This document shows, one piece after another, positions 49,486 through 59,860 of a stretch of DNA of 64,000 bases. Each line of letters opens with the position of its first letter. The stretch's first letter is position 1. The translations under genes were made by a program, and so were the position numbers. The stretch lies in NCBI RefSeq assembly GCF_001687565.2, contig NZ_CP016534.2, forward strand, positions 2,360,501-2,424,500, written 5' to 3'. A model generated the notes under the pieces. It ran no database searches, was not told the DNA's origin, and saw only the letters and a program-made list of their open reading frames with translations. Origin of the DNA: Planococcus antarcticus DSM 14505 (GTDB lineage: Bacteria; Bacillota; Bacilli; Bacillales_A; Planococcaceae).

Positions 49486-50414
49486 TCGAATAAATCTCCT
49501 ACCTGGATTTTAGGTCCTTTTAAATAGTCTCTTGCTGTCATGCGTTTTTTTCCGGAAGGTTGCAATTCAGTAATTGCCAAAACGCCTTCGCCGGTTTGCA
49601 CTAAAATCGAATCTTCGGTCAAGCCGACTACTTGACCAGCTTGGCCGCTAGCGATCGAAGAAGTTTTTTCCGTCCACCAGATTTTCATGTTGGCGCTGTT
49701 GAAACTTGTATAGGCGACCGGCCATGGATAGAGTCCACGCACTTGGTTATAGATAGCTCTAGCTGATTTCGACCAGTCAATGCGCTCCTGTTCGCGTGAA
49801 ATATTACGTGCGTAGGTAACAGCCTGTTCATCCTGCGGTATCCGTTCGTTGGTACCGGCAATAATTGCGGGCATTGTTTCTTTTAGAAGGTCACGTCCGC
49901 CAATGCTCAATTTTTCAAACATGCTACCGGTGTGATCCTGTTCTTCAATCGGAACAGTTACTTGGGAAATCATATCGCCCGCATCCAGGCGGTCTACCAT
50001 GTACATGATGGTGACGCCGGTTTCAGGCTGGCCATCTATAATGGCTTGATGAATCGGTGCGCCTCCACGATATGCCGGAAGCAAAGAAGCATGCACATTG
50101 ATAGCGCCGAGTTTTGGTGCTTCTAATAATTCAGTTGGCAAAATTTGACCAAATGCTGCCGTGACAATCAAATCAGCGCCCATATCCAGGACATGCTGAA
50201 GTTCTTCCGGATTTTTCAGTTTTTCTGGCTGATATACCGGCAACCCAAGACGCAGAGCCTCTTCTTTTACTGGCGTTGCAGTCATTACTTTTTTGCGCCC
50301 GACAGGTCTGTCCGGTTGTGTCACGACAGAAATGACTCTATACCCTTCTTCGACGAGCATGCGTAAAATCGGTGCAGAAAAAGCTGGAGTCCCCATAAAT
50401 ACAATTTTGGTCAA
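49482..50414 (-). CDS. fmt: Methionyl-tRNA formyltransferase
   Basis: Formylates initiator Met-tRNA with formyl-THF. It has 310 residues: IVFMGTPAFSAPIL at the start, NVHASLLPAYRGGAPIHQAI with the catalytic Asn and His, and MYMVDRLDAGDMI with the catalytic Asp. The C-terminal OB-fold binds tRNA. It overlaps def and rsmB by four bases each. Confidence 0.96.
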   Translation of the reverse strand: MTKIVFMGTPAFSAPILRMLVEEGYRVISVVTQPDRPVGRKKVMTATPVKEEALRLGLPVYQPEKLKNPEELQHVLDMGADLIVTAAFGQILPTELLEAPKLGAINVHASLLPAYRGGAPIHQAIIDGQPETGVTIMYMVDRLDAGDMISQVTVPIEEQDHTGSMFEKLSIGGRDLLKETMPAIIAGTNERIPQDEQAVTYARNISREQERIDWSKSARAIYNQVRGLYPWPVAYTSFNSANMKIWWTEKTSSIASGQAGQVVGLTEDSILVQTGEGVLAITELQPSGKKRMTARDYLKGPKIQVGDLFE

Positions 50415-50920
50415 ACCTGCTCCTCCTCTTCTTCTTGCTGGCGGATCATTTCATCTAACTCTTCTTGTGTAACATACTTCGTGATTTTTCTAGTAAACAA
50501 GATGCCATCTAAATGATCCATTTCGTGTTGGATGGCGCGGGCTTCGTAGCCTTCCGCTTCTAGTTCGTACCATGATCCGTCACGTTCTTGTGCTTTGATT
50601 TTGATGTGGTCGTAACGTTCAACTTCACCGAATGTTCCTGGGAAACTTAAGCAACCTTCAATATCGGTTTCAGCGCCTTCGAATAGCATCAATTCCGGAT
50701 TGATCAGTTCAATCGGCTCTTGACCTTCACGAAAATCGACAAGGGCCGCACGTACTGCAACGCCTACTTGAGGGGCAGCAATGCCAACTCCATCAGATTC
50801 AACCATAGTTTCATGCATATCATCTAAAAGAACCGCTAAGTTCTTATCAAAAGTAGTCACGGCCAAACATTTTTTCTCTAATACTCTGTTCGGGTGCTTT
50901 ATTACCATTCTAATTGACAT
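50411..50920 (-). CDS. def: Peptide deformylase
   Basis: Removes the N-formyl group from new proteins. It has 169 residues with the three motifs GVGIAAPQVG, EGCLSFPG and QHEMDHLDG; the cysteine and the two histidines bind the metal. It forms the def-fmt pair, overlapping by four bases, downstream of priA. Confidence 0.96.
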   Translation of the reverse strand: MSIRMVIKHPNRVLEKKCLAVTTFDKNLAVLLDDMHETMVESDGVGIAAPQVGVAVRAALVDFREGQEPIELINPELMLFEGAETDIEGCLSFPGTFGEVERYDHIKIKAQERDGSWYELEAEGYEARAIQHEMDHLDGILFTRKITKYVTQEELDEMIRQQEEEEEQV

Positions 50921-50939
50921 ATTCGTTTCCTCTTTTCTC

Positions 50940-53336
50940 TTACATAACCGATGTCGGATTCATGTCAATCGACAAGGTAGCGCCTTTTTTCAGCCACTCG
51001 GTACGATGCATTTTGATCAACTGCTGCATCGCATCGGTCAGTTTCGGTTCTTTTTTGTATTTTATCAAACATTGATAGCGATATCTATTGTTGACACGAG
51101 CAATCAACGACGCTGAAGGTCCGATGATCAAAGTTCCCGGGGACAGATGACTGTTCAAATAACGAACCGTTTGGTCGGCGTATTCAGCTACTGTCATCAA
51201 GTCTTCATGTGTAAACTGGATATTAACGACGTAATAATACGGCGGGTAGCCGCTCACTCTGCGCATAGCCATTTCCTGTTCGTAGAATGGCTCATACAAT
51301 TGGTCTTTTGCTAGAGTGATGGCGTAATGTTCTGGCGTATACGACTGAACGAAGACCGTACCGGGGAGAATATCACGCCCGGCCCGTCCACTAACCTGTG
51401 TCAGCAGCTGATACGTTTTTTCCGCAGCCCGAAAATCAGGCAGGTGAAGAGTGGTATCCGCAGACAAGACTCCAACCAATGTGATATTCGGAAAGTCCAG
51501 TCCTTTGGCGATCATTTGTGTGCCCAGTAGGATGTCTGCCTTGCCTTCGCCAAACGCAGAAAGAATTTTTTCGTGTGCGCCTTTGGTACGTGTCGTATCA
51601 ACATCCATTCGTAATACTCGCGCTTCCGGCACTACTTTTGCCAGCTCTTCTTCAACTTTCTGTGTGCCGGTTCCAAAAAACCGGATATGCTCACTTTCAC
51701 ATTCCGGACAGGTTTTCGGTACACGTTCGTCATAGCCGCAATAATGGCATTTCATCGTTTCGCTCGACCGGTGGTAAGTCAGCGAAATATCGCAATTCGG
51801 ACATTGCATGACCGTACCACAATCACGACACAGCACAAACGCTGAATAACCGCGTTTGTTGAGAAACAACACAGTTTGTTGTTTTTTCTCTAAACGATCG
51901 CGAATAGCATCTGCCAATTGAACAGAGAACATGGAACGATTGCCGTTCCGCAATTCTTCACGCATGTCAACAATATGAACAGCTGGCAATGGTTGATTTT
52001 TTGCCCGTTTTTCCAGTACTAACAGTTCATAGACGCCTTTTTGTGCACGCGCGTATGATTCGAGTGAAGGTGTAGCACTGCCCAAAACAACTGGACAATT
52101 ATGATATTCACTGCGCCAAATCGCCATGTCTCGTGCGTGATAGCGCGGAGAGTCGTCTTGCTTATAACTGGATTCATGCTCTTCATCTAGAATAATTAAT
52201 CCTAAGTTCTGGAATGGTGCAAAAATGGCCGAACGTGCACCGACGACAACTTTTACTTCAGCTCGTTGGATTTTACGCCATTCGTCGTATTTCTCCCCAG
52301 CTGACAAACCGCTGTGAAGAACTGCAACTTGATCGCCGAACCGTTCTTTAAAGCGAACCGTCATTTGAGGTGTCAGTGAGATCTCAGGCACTAACATAAT
52401 CGCTTCTTTGCCTTGCTTCAGCACTTTGTCGATAGTCTGTAAATAGATTTCCGTTTTCCCACTACCCGTAATGCCGTGCAATAAGAAGGTTTTCGGTGTA
52501 TTTAACGCACTGTCAATGGAATCAAAAGCCGTTTGCTGCGCTTCGGTCAATTTTAAGAAAGATTTCTGTTCAATTGCTGTTAATAGCTTTGGATCGCGGT
52601 AAGATTCCATATTGGAAATCTGAGCTGCGCCTTTTTCAACCAAGCTGTAAATAGTTGGCAATGTAACCCCGGTTTCTTTTTGCAGTTGAGAAGATTCAAT
52701 GGTCCGTCCTGCATTTTTCAAGAAATACTCCATTAGCTTTAATTGCTGTTTCGCATTTGCACGGATGTCTATAGCTTCTAACGCTTCTAAACTATCAGTG
52801 ACGTGAATCATTCGCACTTTTTTTACAGCGGTTTGCTGCTGAATGTCCGTATCCGCTATAATGGTCCCTTTTTCCATTTCTTTTTTTAGTAACCCGTACA
52901 CATCAACTGCATCTTGCAACCGAATAAAGGGTCGCTTCTCAAAATAAGGACGTAAAGGAGACGCAATTTCTTCAAGCGCCGCGTTTAGCACGAAACGCTT
53001 TTCGTATTTTGCACGCAAAGCTGCAGGTACCATGACTTGCAGCGCATCAATTTCAAAGCACACTGTCTGTTCTTTCATCCAATGAGCCATTTTCAATAAT
53101 TCTCCATTTAACACAGGCATGACATCCATCAACTCATGGATAGGCTTTAGGCGTTTCGGATCAAACTCTGAAAATGGTTTAATTTTAGTGATAAACCCAA
53201 GTACTTTACGGTTACCAAACGGTACTTTGACACGCATTCCTGGCTCTGCCAAGACTTCCACTGCTGATGGAATGGCGTAATCAAAAGGCCGGTCGATCGG
53301 ATGTGCAGCGACGTCTACGATAACTTCAGCTATCAT
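50940..53336 (-). CDS. priA: Primosomal replication helicase PriA
   Basis: Restarts replication at collapsed forks. It has 798 residues: an N-terminal fork-binding domain, then helicase motifs LLHGITGSGKTEIYLQ and LDEEHESSYKQ, and a zinc-binding block with CRDCGTVMQCPNC and CHYCGYDE. QVSGRAGR is motif VI. It is one base from coaBC. Confidence 0.96.
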   Translation of the reverse strand: MIAEVIVDVAAHPIDRPFDYAIPSAVEVLAEPGMRVKVPFGNRKVLGFITKIKPFSEFDPKRLKPIHELMDVMPVLNGELLKMAHWMKEQTVCFEIDALQVMVPAALRAKYEKRFVLNAALEEIASPLRPYFEKRPFIRLQDAVDVYGLLKKEMEKGTIIADTDIQQQTAVKKVRMIHVTDSLEALEAIDIRANAKQQLKLMEYFLKNAGRTIESSQLQKETGVTLPTIYSLVEKGAAQISNMESYRDPKLLTAIEQKSFLKLTEAQQTAFDSIDSALNTPKTFLLHGITGSGKTEIYLQTIDKVLKQGKEAIMLVPEISLTPQMTVRFKERFGDQVAVLHSGLSAGEKYDEWRKIQRAEVKVVVGARSAIFAPFQNLGLIILDEEHESSYKQDDSPRYHARDMAIWRSEYHNCPVVLGSATPSLESYARAQKGVYELLVLEKRAKNQPLPAVHIVDMREELRNGNRSMFSVQLADAIRDRLEKKQQTVLFLNKRGYSAFVLCRDCGTVMQCPNCDISLTYHRSSETMKCHYCGYDERVPKTCPECESEHIRFFGTGTQKVEEELAKVVPEARVLRMDVDTTRTKGAHEKILSAFGEGKADILLGTQMIAKGLDFPNITLVGVLSADTTLHLPDFRAAEKTYQLLTQVSGRAGRDILPGTVFVQSYTPEHYAITLAKDQLYEPFYEQEMAMRRVSGYPPYYYVVNIQFTHEDLMTVAEYADQTVRYLNSHLSPGTLIIGPSASLIARVNNRYRYQCLIKYKKEPKLTDAMQQLIKMHRTEWLKKGATLSIDMNPTSVM

Positions 53337-53337
53337 G

Positions 53338-54531
53338 CTACGCTTCTTTATCCGTGATTAATTCCAGCAATTGGCGTGCCAATTGCTGTTTGGTCATCAT
53401 TTCGAAAGCCTGCTCAAAGCCATGTTTTCCGTAAATCGTCACCCGGTTGGTATCCGATTCAAATCCCGCTTGTGCTTCTGATACATCATTCGCTACAATA
53501 TAATCCGCATTTTTGCGCGTTAGTTTATCTTTGGCATATTGACTAACATTATTCGTTTCAGCTGCAAAACCAATTAATACTTGATTTTTTTTATGCTGAC
53601 CAAGTTGCTTGAGGATATCGACTGTCCGCTCCAGAACGATCGTTGAATTACCTTCTTGTTTTTTTATCTTTTGATTAGCCATTGCTTCAGGTCTATAATC
53701 GGCTACTGCTGCCGTCTTGACGACATAATCTGCCGTCTCATAATGAGCTTCTACTGCCTGCAACATGTCTTCTGCGCTTTCTACTTGAACTAGTGTTACA
53801 CCAGTTGGTACTGACAATGATACCGGACCACTAATCAAAATCGTTTCGGCACCCATCTCAGCTGCAGCTGCAGCCATGGCATAGCCCATTTTGCCGCTTG
53901 AGAAATTAGTCAAAAAACGGACTGGATCAATTCGTTCACGAGTCGGACCAGCTGTCACAACTACTTTTTTGCCGGCCATTTTATGCTCGCGTGAAAAATA
54001 GCCTTTGACCAATTCTGTAATTTTTTCCGGTTCTTCCAAACGGCCTTTGCCGACATAACCGCAAGCCAAAAACCCTTCAGATGGTTCGATAAAACGAATT
54101 CCATCTTCATGAAGCTGTTGAATGTTGCGTTTCACCGCCGGATGGTCGTACATGTGGACATTCATTGCGGGTGCAATCCAAATAGGGGCGGTTGCAGCAA
54201 GCAAAGTTGTCGTCACCATGTCGTCACCGATGCCGCAGGCTAGCTTGCCGATAACATTAGCCGTTCCCGGAGCTACGATAATCAGGTCTGCCCAATCCGC
54301 AAGATCAATATGCGCAATGACAGAAGAATCCTTTTCATCAAATGTATCCGTATAGACATCGTTTCTGGACATGACCTGAAAAGTCAGTGGCTGCACAAAT
54401 TGCTGCGCTGACCCCGTCATAATCACTTTTACGGAAGCGCCGGCTTGTGACAGCTTACTGACCAGTGCAACGGCCTTATAGACGGCGATTCCTCCACTGA
54501 CACATAATAGGATTTTGCGATTCTCCAACAA
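53338..54531 (-). CDS. coaBC: Bifunctional phosphopantothenoylcysteine decarboxylase/synthase
   Basis: Two steps of coenzyme A synthesis in one 397-residue protein. The N-terminal CoaC flavoprotein domain (1-185) has CVSGGIAVYKAVALVSKL, with the catalytic His in DLADWAD region, and PAMNVHMYDHP. The C-terminal CoaB domain has VVTAGPTRERIDPVRFLTNF and the AGFESDTNRVT end. There is no ATG; the TTG at 54531, nine bases after AAAGG, gives MLENRKILLCV as in relatives. Confidence 0.94.
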   Translation of the reverse strand: MLENRKILLCVSGGIAVYKAVALVSKLSQAGASVKVIMTGSAQQFVQPLTFQVMSRNDVYTDTFDEKDSSVIAHIDLADWADLIIVAPGTANVIGKLACGIGDDMVTTTLLAATAPIWIAPAMNVHMYDHPAVKRNIQQLHEDGIRFIEPSEGFLACGYVGKGRLEEPEKITELVKGYFSREHKMAGKKVVVTAGPTRERIDPVRFLTNFSSGKMGYAMAAAAAEMGAETILISGPVSLSVPTGVTLVQVESAEDMLQAVEAHYETADYVVKTAAVADYRPEAMANQKIKKQEGNSTIVLERTVDILKQLGQHKKNQVLIGFAAETNNVSQYAKDKLTRKNADYIVANDVSEAQAGFESDTNRVTIYGKHGFEQAFEMMTKQQLARQLLELITDKEA

Positions 54532-54556
54532 CTCAAACACCCTTTCTAAACAACAA

Positions 54557-54586
54557 ACTCCCAAAGAACAAATTTGCTCTGGGAGT
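54557..54586 (-). other. Imperfect hairpin between rpoZ and coaBC
   Basis: ACTCCCA (54557-54563) pairs with TGGGAGT (54580-54586), plus inner pairs. On the minus strand TTTGTTGTTTAG follows. It may be a weak terminator in the gmk-rpoZ-coaBC transcript. Confidence 0.45.
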
Positions 54587-54605
54587 CGTCTGTTGCGATT
54601 AATGG

Positions 54606-54829
54606 TTAAATTTCGTCTTCATATATTGCAAATTCGTCTTGTTTTTCTTGTGTCAAAACGCCGGCTGCTACTTCTTCAAGCGCTTTTCCAACCGATTTAA
54701 CTGAAACATATGAATCCAATTTTTCATCACCGTGTTCGTGTAATTGGCGAGCACGCTTAGAAGCAAGTGCCACCAACGAGTATTTTGAATCAATTCGGCT
54801 TTTTAGTTTATCAACGGATGGGTATAACA

Positions 54830-54830
<1 letters not shown>
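54606..54830 (-). CDS. rpoZ: RNA polymerase omega subunit
   Basis: Small subunit of 74 residues that helps fold the beta' subunit. MLYPSVDKL, SLVALASKRARQL and VGKALEEVAAG are the conserved blocks. It shares one base with the gmk stop, the usual gmk-rpoZ-coaBC order. Confidence 0.95.
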
Positions 54831-55711
<881 letters not shown>

Positions 55712-55824
55712 CGTCGTTCGCTGCTGATCCCAATTCTTCGTTTTCGAACTAACTGTCTTATTATATCATAATACACCCGGAAAATGATAAGATGGAACAA
55801 AACGATTTGAAAGAGGGATATTTA

Positions 55825-57489
55825 ATGGCATTTGATGGATTATTCACAAAATCGATGACTGGCGAACTTCAACAACTGGTCACCGGCAGGATTTCAAAAG
55901 TTCATCAGCCCAACCAGCTTGAACTGCTTTTACATATACGTGCTCAAGGAAAAAATCATAAACTATTAATTTCGATTCACCCTTCGTATTCACGGATTCA
56001 TTTGACGGCTGCGGCGAACGTCAATCCTTCCGAGCCACCAATGTTTTGTATGTTACTGCGTAAGCATATCGAAGGTGGCGTCATCACTGAGATTTCCCAG
56101 TATGGGATGGACCGCCTCATCATGCTGAAAATCAAAGCGAAAAATGAAATTGGTGATGATATTGAACGTGAGTTGCACGTCGAAATGATGGGACGACATT
56201 CGAACGTTATTTTAATCGATGCCGAGAGAACTATGATTCTTGACAGCCTGAAGCATTTGCCGCCGAGCGTCAATTCGTTTCGGACTATTCTTCCTGGACA
56301 ACCCTATATTTTCCCACCATCACAAGAGAAAAAAGATCCATTTGAAGCGATCGACGAATTGAGCAAAGTCGAGCCGACTGAAATTGTCGGCCAATTTTCT
56401 GGCTTTTCTCCACTCAATGCCCGTGAGCTTGCGTTTCGTCTGGAAACTTCCGATGACAAGTCAGAAACCACTAAAGCATTTCTTGCTGATTTCTTGAAGG
56501 ACAATCCGACCGGCTATTATGTCGAGCACCAGGGCAAAAGCTTCTTTTCTGCCAGTCCCTTGACTCATATCGAGGAAAACGGACTTGAATTCCCAACACT
56601 CGGTGAGCTACTCGACCGAATGTATTACGCCAAAGCTGAACGCGACCGTGTGAAACAACAAGCTGGTGATTTGGAAAGATGGCTGCAGAATGAAATTTCC
56701 AAGCTGAAACTCAAACTGAAAAAGTTAAAAAAAGAACAAGACCAAGCTGAAAAGCGCGATGTTCTTCAGTTAAATGGTGAATTAATTATGGCCAACCTTC
56801 ACCGCATGACTAAAGGCATGAAGGAAATTGAAGTCGATAATTATTACAATGACGAAAAAGTGACCATCACATTAGATCCGCGGAAAACGCCGATTGATAA
56901 TTCGCAACGCTATTACTCGCGCTATCAGAAAGCAAAAACAGCCGTTGTCAAAACGCAAGAACAAATCAGCAAAACTGAAGAAGATATCGAGTATTTCGAA
57001 ACTTTAATGTCTCAAGTCCAACAAGCTGGTATTTCCGATATCGAGGAAATTCGTGAAGAACTAGCTGAACAAGGCTATATGAAAGTACAGAAATCAAAGA
57101 AAAAGAAAAAACCGACAAAGCCTTCTGTGGAACCCTATGTATCCTCTACCGGTACACCGATTTCAGTCGGTAAAAACAACAAGCAAAACGATTATGTAAC
57201 GTTCAAAGTAGCATCAAAATCCGATACATGGCTGCACACTAAGGATATCCCTGGATCTCATGTCATCATTCATGACACCGATCCGGATGAGACGACTATA
57301 CTTGAAGCAGCCACCATTGCCGCATACTTTAGCAAAGCGCGAGAGTCGTCTTCTGTTCCCGTCGACTACACCGAGGTGCGACAAGTGAAAAAACCAAATG
57401 GTTCAAAGCCAGGTTTCGTCATTTATTTCGAACAGAAAACGGTATTTGTGACGCCTGACGAAGAACTGGTAATCAAATTAAAGAAATAG
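55825..57489 (+). CDS. rqcH: Ribosome quality-control factor RqcH (NFACT family, Fbp/Rqc2)
   Basis: Binds stalled 50S-peptidyl-tRNA complexes and recruits Ala-tRNA to add C-terminal alanine tails as degrons; it was earlier annotated as a fibronectin-binding protein. It has 554 residues: NFACT-N (1-170) with Asp96-Arg97 in YGMDRLIM, which match the RqcH DR pair, a coiled coil (about 270-310 and 370-420), and the C-terminal NFACT-R domain with FKVASKSDTWLHTKDIPGSH. The frame opens 11 codons earlier, but AGAGGG precedes the ATG at 55825. It is divergent from remA-gmk. Confidence 0.95.
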   Translation: MAFDGLFTKSMTGELQQLVTGRISKVHQPNQLELLLHIRAQGKNHKLLISIHPSYSRIHLTAAANVNPSEPPMFCMLLRKHIEGGVITEISQYGMDRLIMLKIKAKNEIGDDIERELHVEMMGRHSNVILIDAERTMILDSLKHLPPSVNSFRTILPGQPYIFPPSQEKKDPFEAIDELSKVEPTEIVGQFSGFSPLNARELAFRLETSDDKSETTKAFLADFLKDNPTGYYVEHQGKSFFSASPLTHIEENGLEFPTLGELLDRMYYAKAERDRVKQQAGDLERWLQNEISKLKLKLKKLKKEQDQAEKRDVLQLNGELIMANLHRMTKGMKEIEVDNYYNDEKVTITLDPRKTPIDNSQRYYSRYQKAKTAVVKTQEQISKTEEDIEYFETLMSQVQQAGISDIEEIREELAEQGYMKVQKSKKKKKPTKPSVEPYVSSTGTPISVGKNNKQNDYVTFKVASKSDTWLHTKDIPGSHVIIHDTDPDETTILEAATIAAYFSKARESSSVPVDYTEVRQVKKPNGSKPGFVIYFEQKTVFVTPDEELVIKLKK

Positions 57490-57498
57490 TTTTGGGTG

Positions 57499-57528
57499 CC
57501 GGAAAGCTTTTTGCTTTCCGGTTTTTTT
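57499..57528 (+). terminator. Terminator of rqcH
   Basis: A 9-bp perfect stem, CCGGAAAGC / GCTTTCCGG (57499-57507 with 57513-57521), followed by seven T. Confidence 0.92.
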
Positions 57529-58010
57529 ACAGTAAGAATTATATAAGTTGCATTAAAAAAATAGCTTTTTCAACTCAACGAGGTAGGGAAACGAAAAAAT
57601 CGCTCCAGATGGACGCTTTGGGACCACAGGATGCGGGTCATGCAACTGGCACGACAGGACGTCGCCCCAGCCCCCTCATCGCAAGCTCCTGCGGGGTCTC
57701 CTGGATGTCGCTTCACTGCTCCAGCAGGACAGGCATTGAACAAAGAGAGTTCGGGCAATGGCTTTGCGGCAGGAGCACATCTTCGCCGTCTTGCGCTCTT
57801 TCTTCTAAGCATCCTTGAGTAACAAGTCATCCGGATACGGAGCAAATCAGCGGAGACTCTTATCAGAGCAGCGTAAATGACATGGAAAGAAATCCACTCA
57901 GAACAGCCCGATTTCGTTCGGCACCAGCTCTTAGCAGCTGATTTGCGGAACATTAGCAGGCCGGAATCATTAATTCAACTTAATATAGTTCTGAAAAATT
58001 TTTCTTTATA
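57529..58010. other. Gene-free repeat zone after rqcH
   Basis: Open frames in this GC-richer stretch are short, overlap in several frames and look like nothing known. Bases 57601-57619 (CGCTCCAGATGGACGCTTT) are the inverted family 1 core, followed by CTCCTGCGGGGTCTCCTGG near 57688, a motif that from memory is common in Bacillales intergenic repeats. AATTCAACTTA at 57971-57981 recurs at 63850-63860 next to the other family 3 copy. Confidence 0.55.
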
Positions 58011-58098
58011 ATCACTTCGGGCGCTATGGGCATGGCTTTCGCGATAAGCCGAGAAGAGCACTCGTCTTTTCGCTTCGCCTAGCCCGTGGACGCGCCGG
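58011..58098. repeat. Dispersed structured repeat (family 3), copy B
   Basis: Aligns over about 87 bases with 63607-63692. The core is ATCACTTCGGGCGCTATGGG and three more bases. A 13-base arm pair (58041-58053 with 58061-58073) forms a hairpin with a 7-base loop AAGAGCA and two mismatches. The rest of 58099-58275 is the leader of the transporter gene, with a small CTTTCT/AGAAAG hairpin near 58124-58141. Confidence 0.7.
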
Positions 58099-58275
58099 CG
58101 CTTGAGATTTGAATGAGTGGGTTCTTTCTTTTGTAGAAAGAAGGCATTATTTTAGTTTACATAATAAAAATATTTTTTAAAAAGAGTTTTCTTTTAATTG
58201 AAGCCTGGGACATTGCCCTACACAAGAAGAAATGCTATGTTCTTAAAGGATTCAAATTTAAGGGGGCTTTATTGC

Positions 58276-59124
58276 ATGAGTACATATTTTTCGAAGAAAA
58301 AGACGGTTTTAACCACAGGAGCGGTCGTTGCGTTATTGTTAACAGGGTGTAGTAATGAGGAAAATACAGCGGAAGAAGAAAAAACAGCGTGGGCTGAAAT
58401 TCAAGAAAAAGGATCCATGACTGTAGCCACTTCTGGTACTTTACTGGCCACTTCTTTTCGCGATGCAGAGTCTGATGAGTTAACTGGTTTTGAAGTTGAA
58501 GTTGTACGAGAACTTGGCGAACGACTCGATTTAGACATCGATTTTACTGAGCTTGGATTTGATGAAATGCTGACAAGTGTCAATACCGGTCAAATTGACC
58601 TTGCCGCGAACGACATTGAAATTACCGAGGACCGTGCTGAACAGTTTGTTTTTTCGACTCCGATTAAATATTCTTATGGTACTGCAGTTGTTCGGAAAGA
58701 TGATTTGTCCGGTATTGCGACTCTGGAAGACTTAGCAGGAAAAAAAGCAGCGGGTGCTTCTACATCAATTTATATGGAAATTGCTCGTGACTACGGTGCA
58801 GAAGAAGTGACGTATGACAATGCAACGAACGAAGTGTATTTACGTGACGTTTCAATTGGACGCACAGATGTCATTCTCAATGACTATTATTTATCAACAT
58901 TTGGCGTTGCTGCTTTTCCTGAGTTGAATATCACCATTCACCCAGATATTAAATATGCACCATCAGAAGTTGGGCTTGTTATGAACAAAGACAATACAGA
59001 GCTTGCCGATAACGTCAATAAAGCTTTGGAAGAAATGCTGGAAGACGGCACCATTACGGAAATTTCCGAAGAGTTTTTCGGTGGTGCAGATGTCTCTGTC
59101 AAACCTGATATTGAAGAGAATTAA
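58276..59124 (+). CDS. Amino-acid ABC transporter substrate-binding lipoprotein
   Basis: Extracellular binding protein of 282 residues. The signal peptide ends in the lipobox LLLTGC with Cys25 as the lipid-anchored residue. The rest is a type 3 solute-binding domain (amino acids): GTLLATSFRDAESDELTGFE, NDIEITEDRAEQFVFS and ATLEDLAGKKAAG. The exact substrate cannot be told. AAGGGGG before the ATG at 58276 fixes the start; 26 upstream codons in frame are not coding. It is 15 bases from the permease gene. Confidence 0.92.
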   Translation: MSTYFSKKKTVLTTGAVVALLLTGCSNEENTAEEEKTAWAEIQEKGSMTVATSGTLLATSFRDAESDELTGFEVEVVRELGERLDLDIDFTELGFDEMLTSVNTGQIDLAANDIEITEDRAEQFVFSTPIKYSYGTAVVRKDDLSGIATLEDLAGKKAAGASTSIYMEIARDYGAEEVTYDNATNEVYLRDVSIGRTDVILNDYYLSTFGVAAFPELNITIHPDIKYAPSEVGLVMNKDNTELADNVNKALEEMLEDGTITEISEEFFGGADVSVKPDIEEN

Positions 59125-59139
59125 ACAGGAGGTCGTCTG

Positions 59140-59817
59140 ATGAATGATATTGAATGGGGACTGTTGTTTGATCCTGCCTTAGCGATCGAATCTCTGCCTT
59201 ATGTATTAGAAGGCATTGGATACACGTTGCTGATATCTATTGTCAGTATGATTATCGGTATGGTTATTGGCTTTTTCCTGTCTCTTGCCAGAACGTCTAG
59301 AGTAAAAATTCTACAATTTCCTGCACGTCTTTATATTTCCTTTATGAGAGGCGTGCCGATTCTTGTTATCCTGTTCTTGCTGTATTTTGCATTGCCGGTC
59401 GTCGGCATCGAATTTACTGCTGTACAAGCGGCTTTAATCGGCTTCACCATTAACAGTGCCGCTTATATTGCTGAGGTTTTCCGTTCTTCTTTGGCATCGG
59501 TTGATAAAGGGCAATGGGAATCCTCGACTGCACTTGGATTGACCTACTGGCAATCTATGCGCCGCATTATTCTTCCTCAATCTATTCGTATTGCAATTCC
59601 GCCTTTATCAAATGTTTATCTGGACTTAATCAAAGCCTCTTCATTAGCTGCCATGATTACCGTTCCAGAGATTTTTCAAAAAGCGCGCATTGTAGGTGCA
59701 CGTGAATACGATTTATTAACCATGCTGATTTTGGTGGCGCTGATTTACTGGGCTATTTGTTCGGTAATGACCATTTTACAAAATTATCTTGAAAAACGCT
59801 ACGCAGATTATTTATAA
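59140..59817 (+). CDS. Amino-acid ABC transporter permease (HisM family)
   Basis: Membrane component of 225 residues with about five transmembrane segments. The ATPase-contact EAA loop reads ALGLTYWQSMRRIILPQSIR. It is preceded by AGGAGG. It forms an operon with the binding protein, but no ATPase gene follows: a terminator stands two bases after the stop. It must share an ATPase coded elsewhere. Confidence 0.93.
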   Translation: MNDIEWGLLFDPALAIESLPYVLEGIGYTLLISIVSMIIGMVIGFFLSLARTSRVKILQFPARLYISFMRGVPILVILFLLYFALPVVGIEFTAVQAALIGFTINSAAYIAEVFRSSLASVDKGQWESSTALGLTYWQSMRRIILPQSIRIAIPPLSNVYLDLIKASSLAAMITVPEIFQKARIVGAREYDLLTMLILVALIYWAICSVMTILQNYLEKRYADYL

Positions 59818-59818
59818 G

Positions 59819-59856
59819 AAAATGCATCCGGAGATTTTTCTCTAGGATGCATTTTT
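59819..59856. terminator. Two-way terminator between permease and VOC genes
   Basis: An 11-bp perfect stem, AAAATGCATCC / GGATGCATTTT (59819-59829 with 59845-59855), with T runs on both strands, between two converging genes. Confidence 0.85.
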
Positions 59857-59860
59857 ATAT

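Noticed and set aside
57492..57953. Overlapping open frames of up to 127 codons after rqcH, both strands
   Set aside because: GC-rich repeat sequence with several frames open at once and Arg/Ser/Cys-rich translations; no ribosome sites.
58099..58275. T-box or other amino-acid riboswitch ahead of the transporter
   Set aside because: No T-box consensus (AGGGTGGNACCGCG-like) and no terminator/antiterminator pair.
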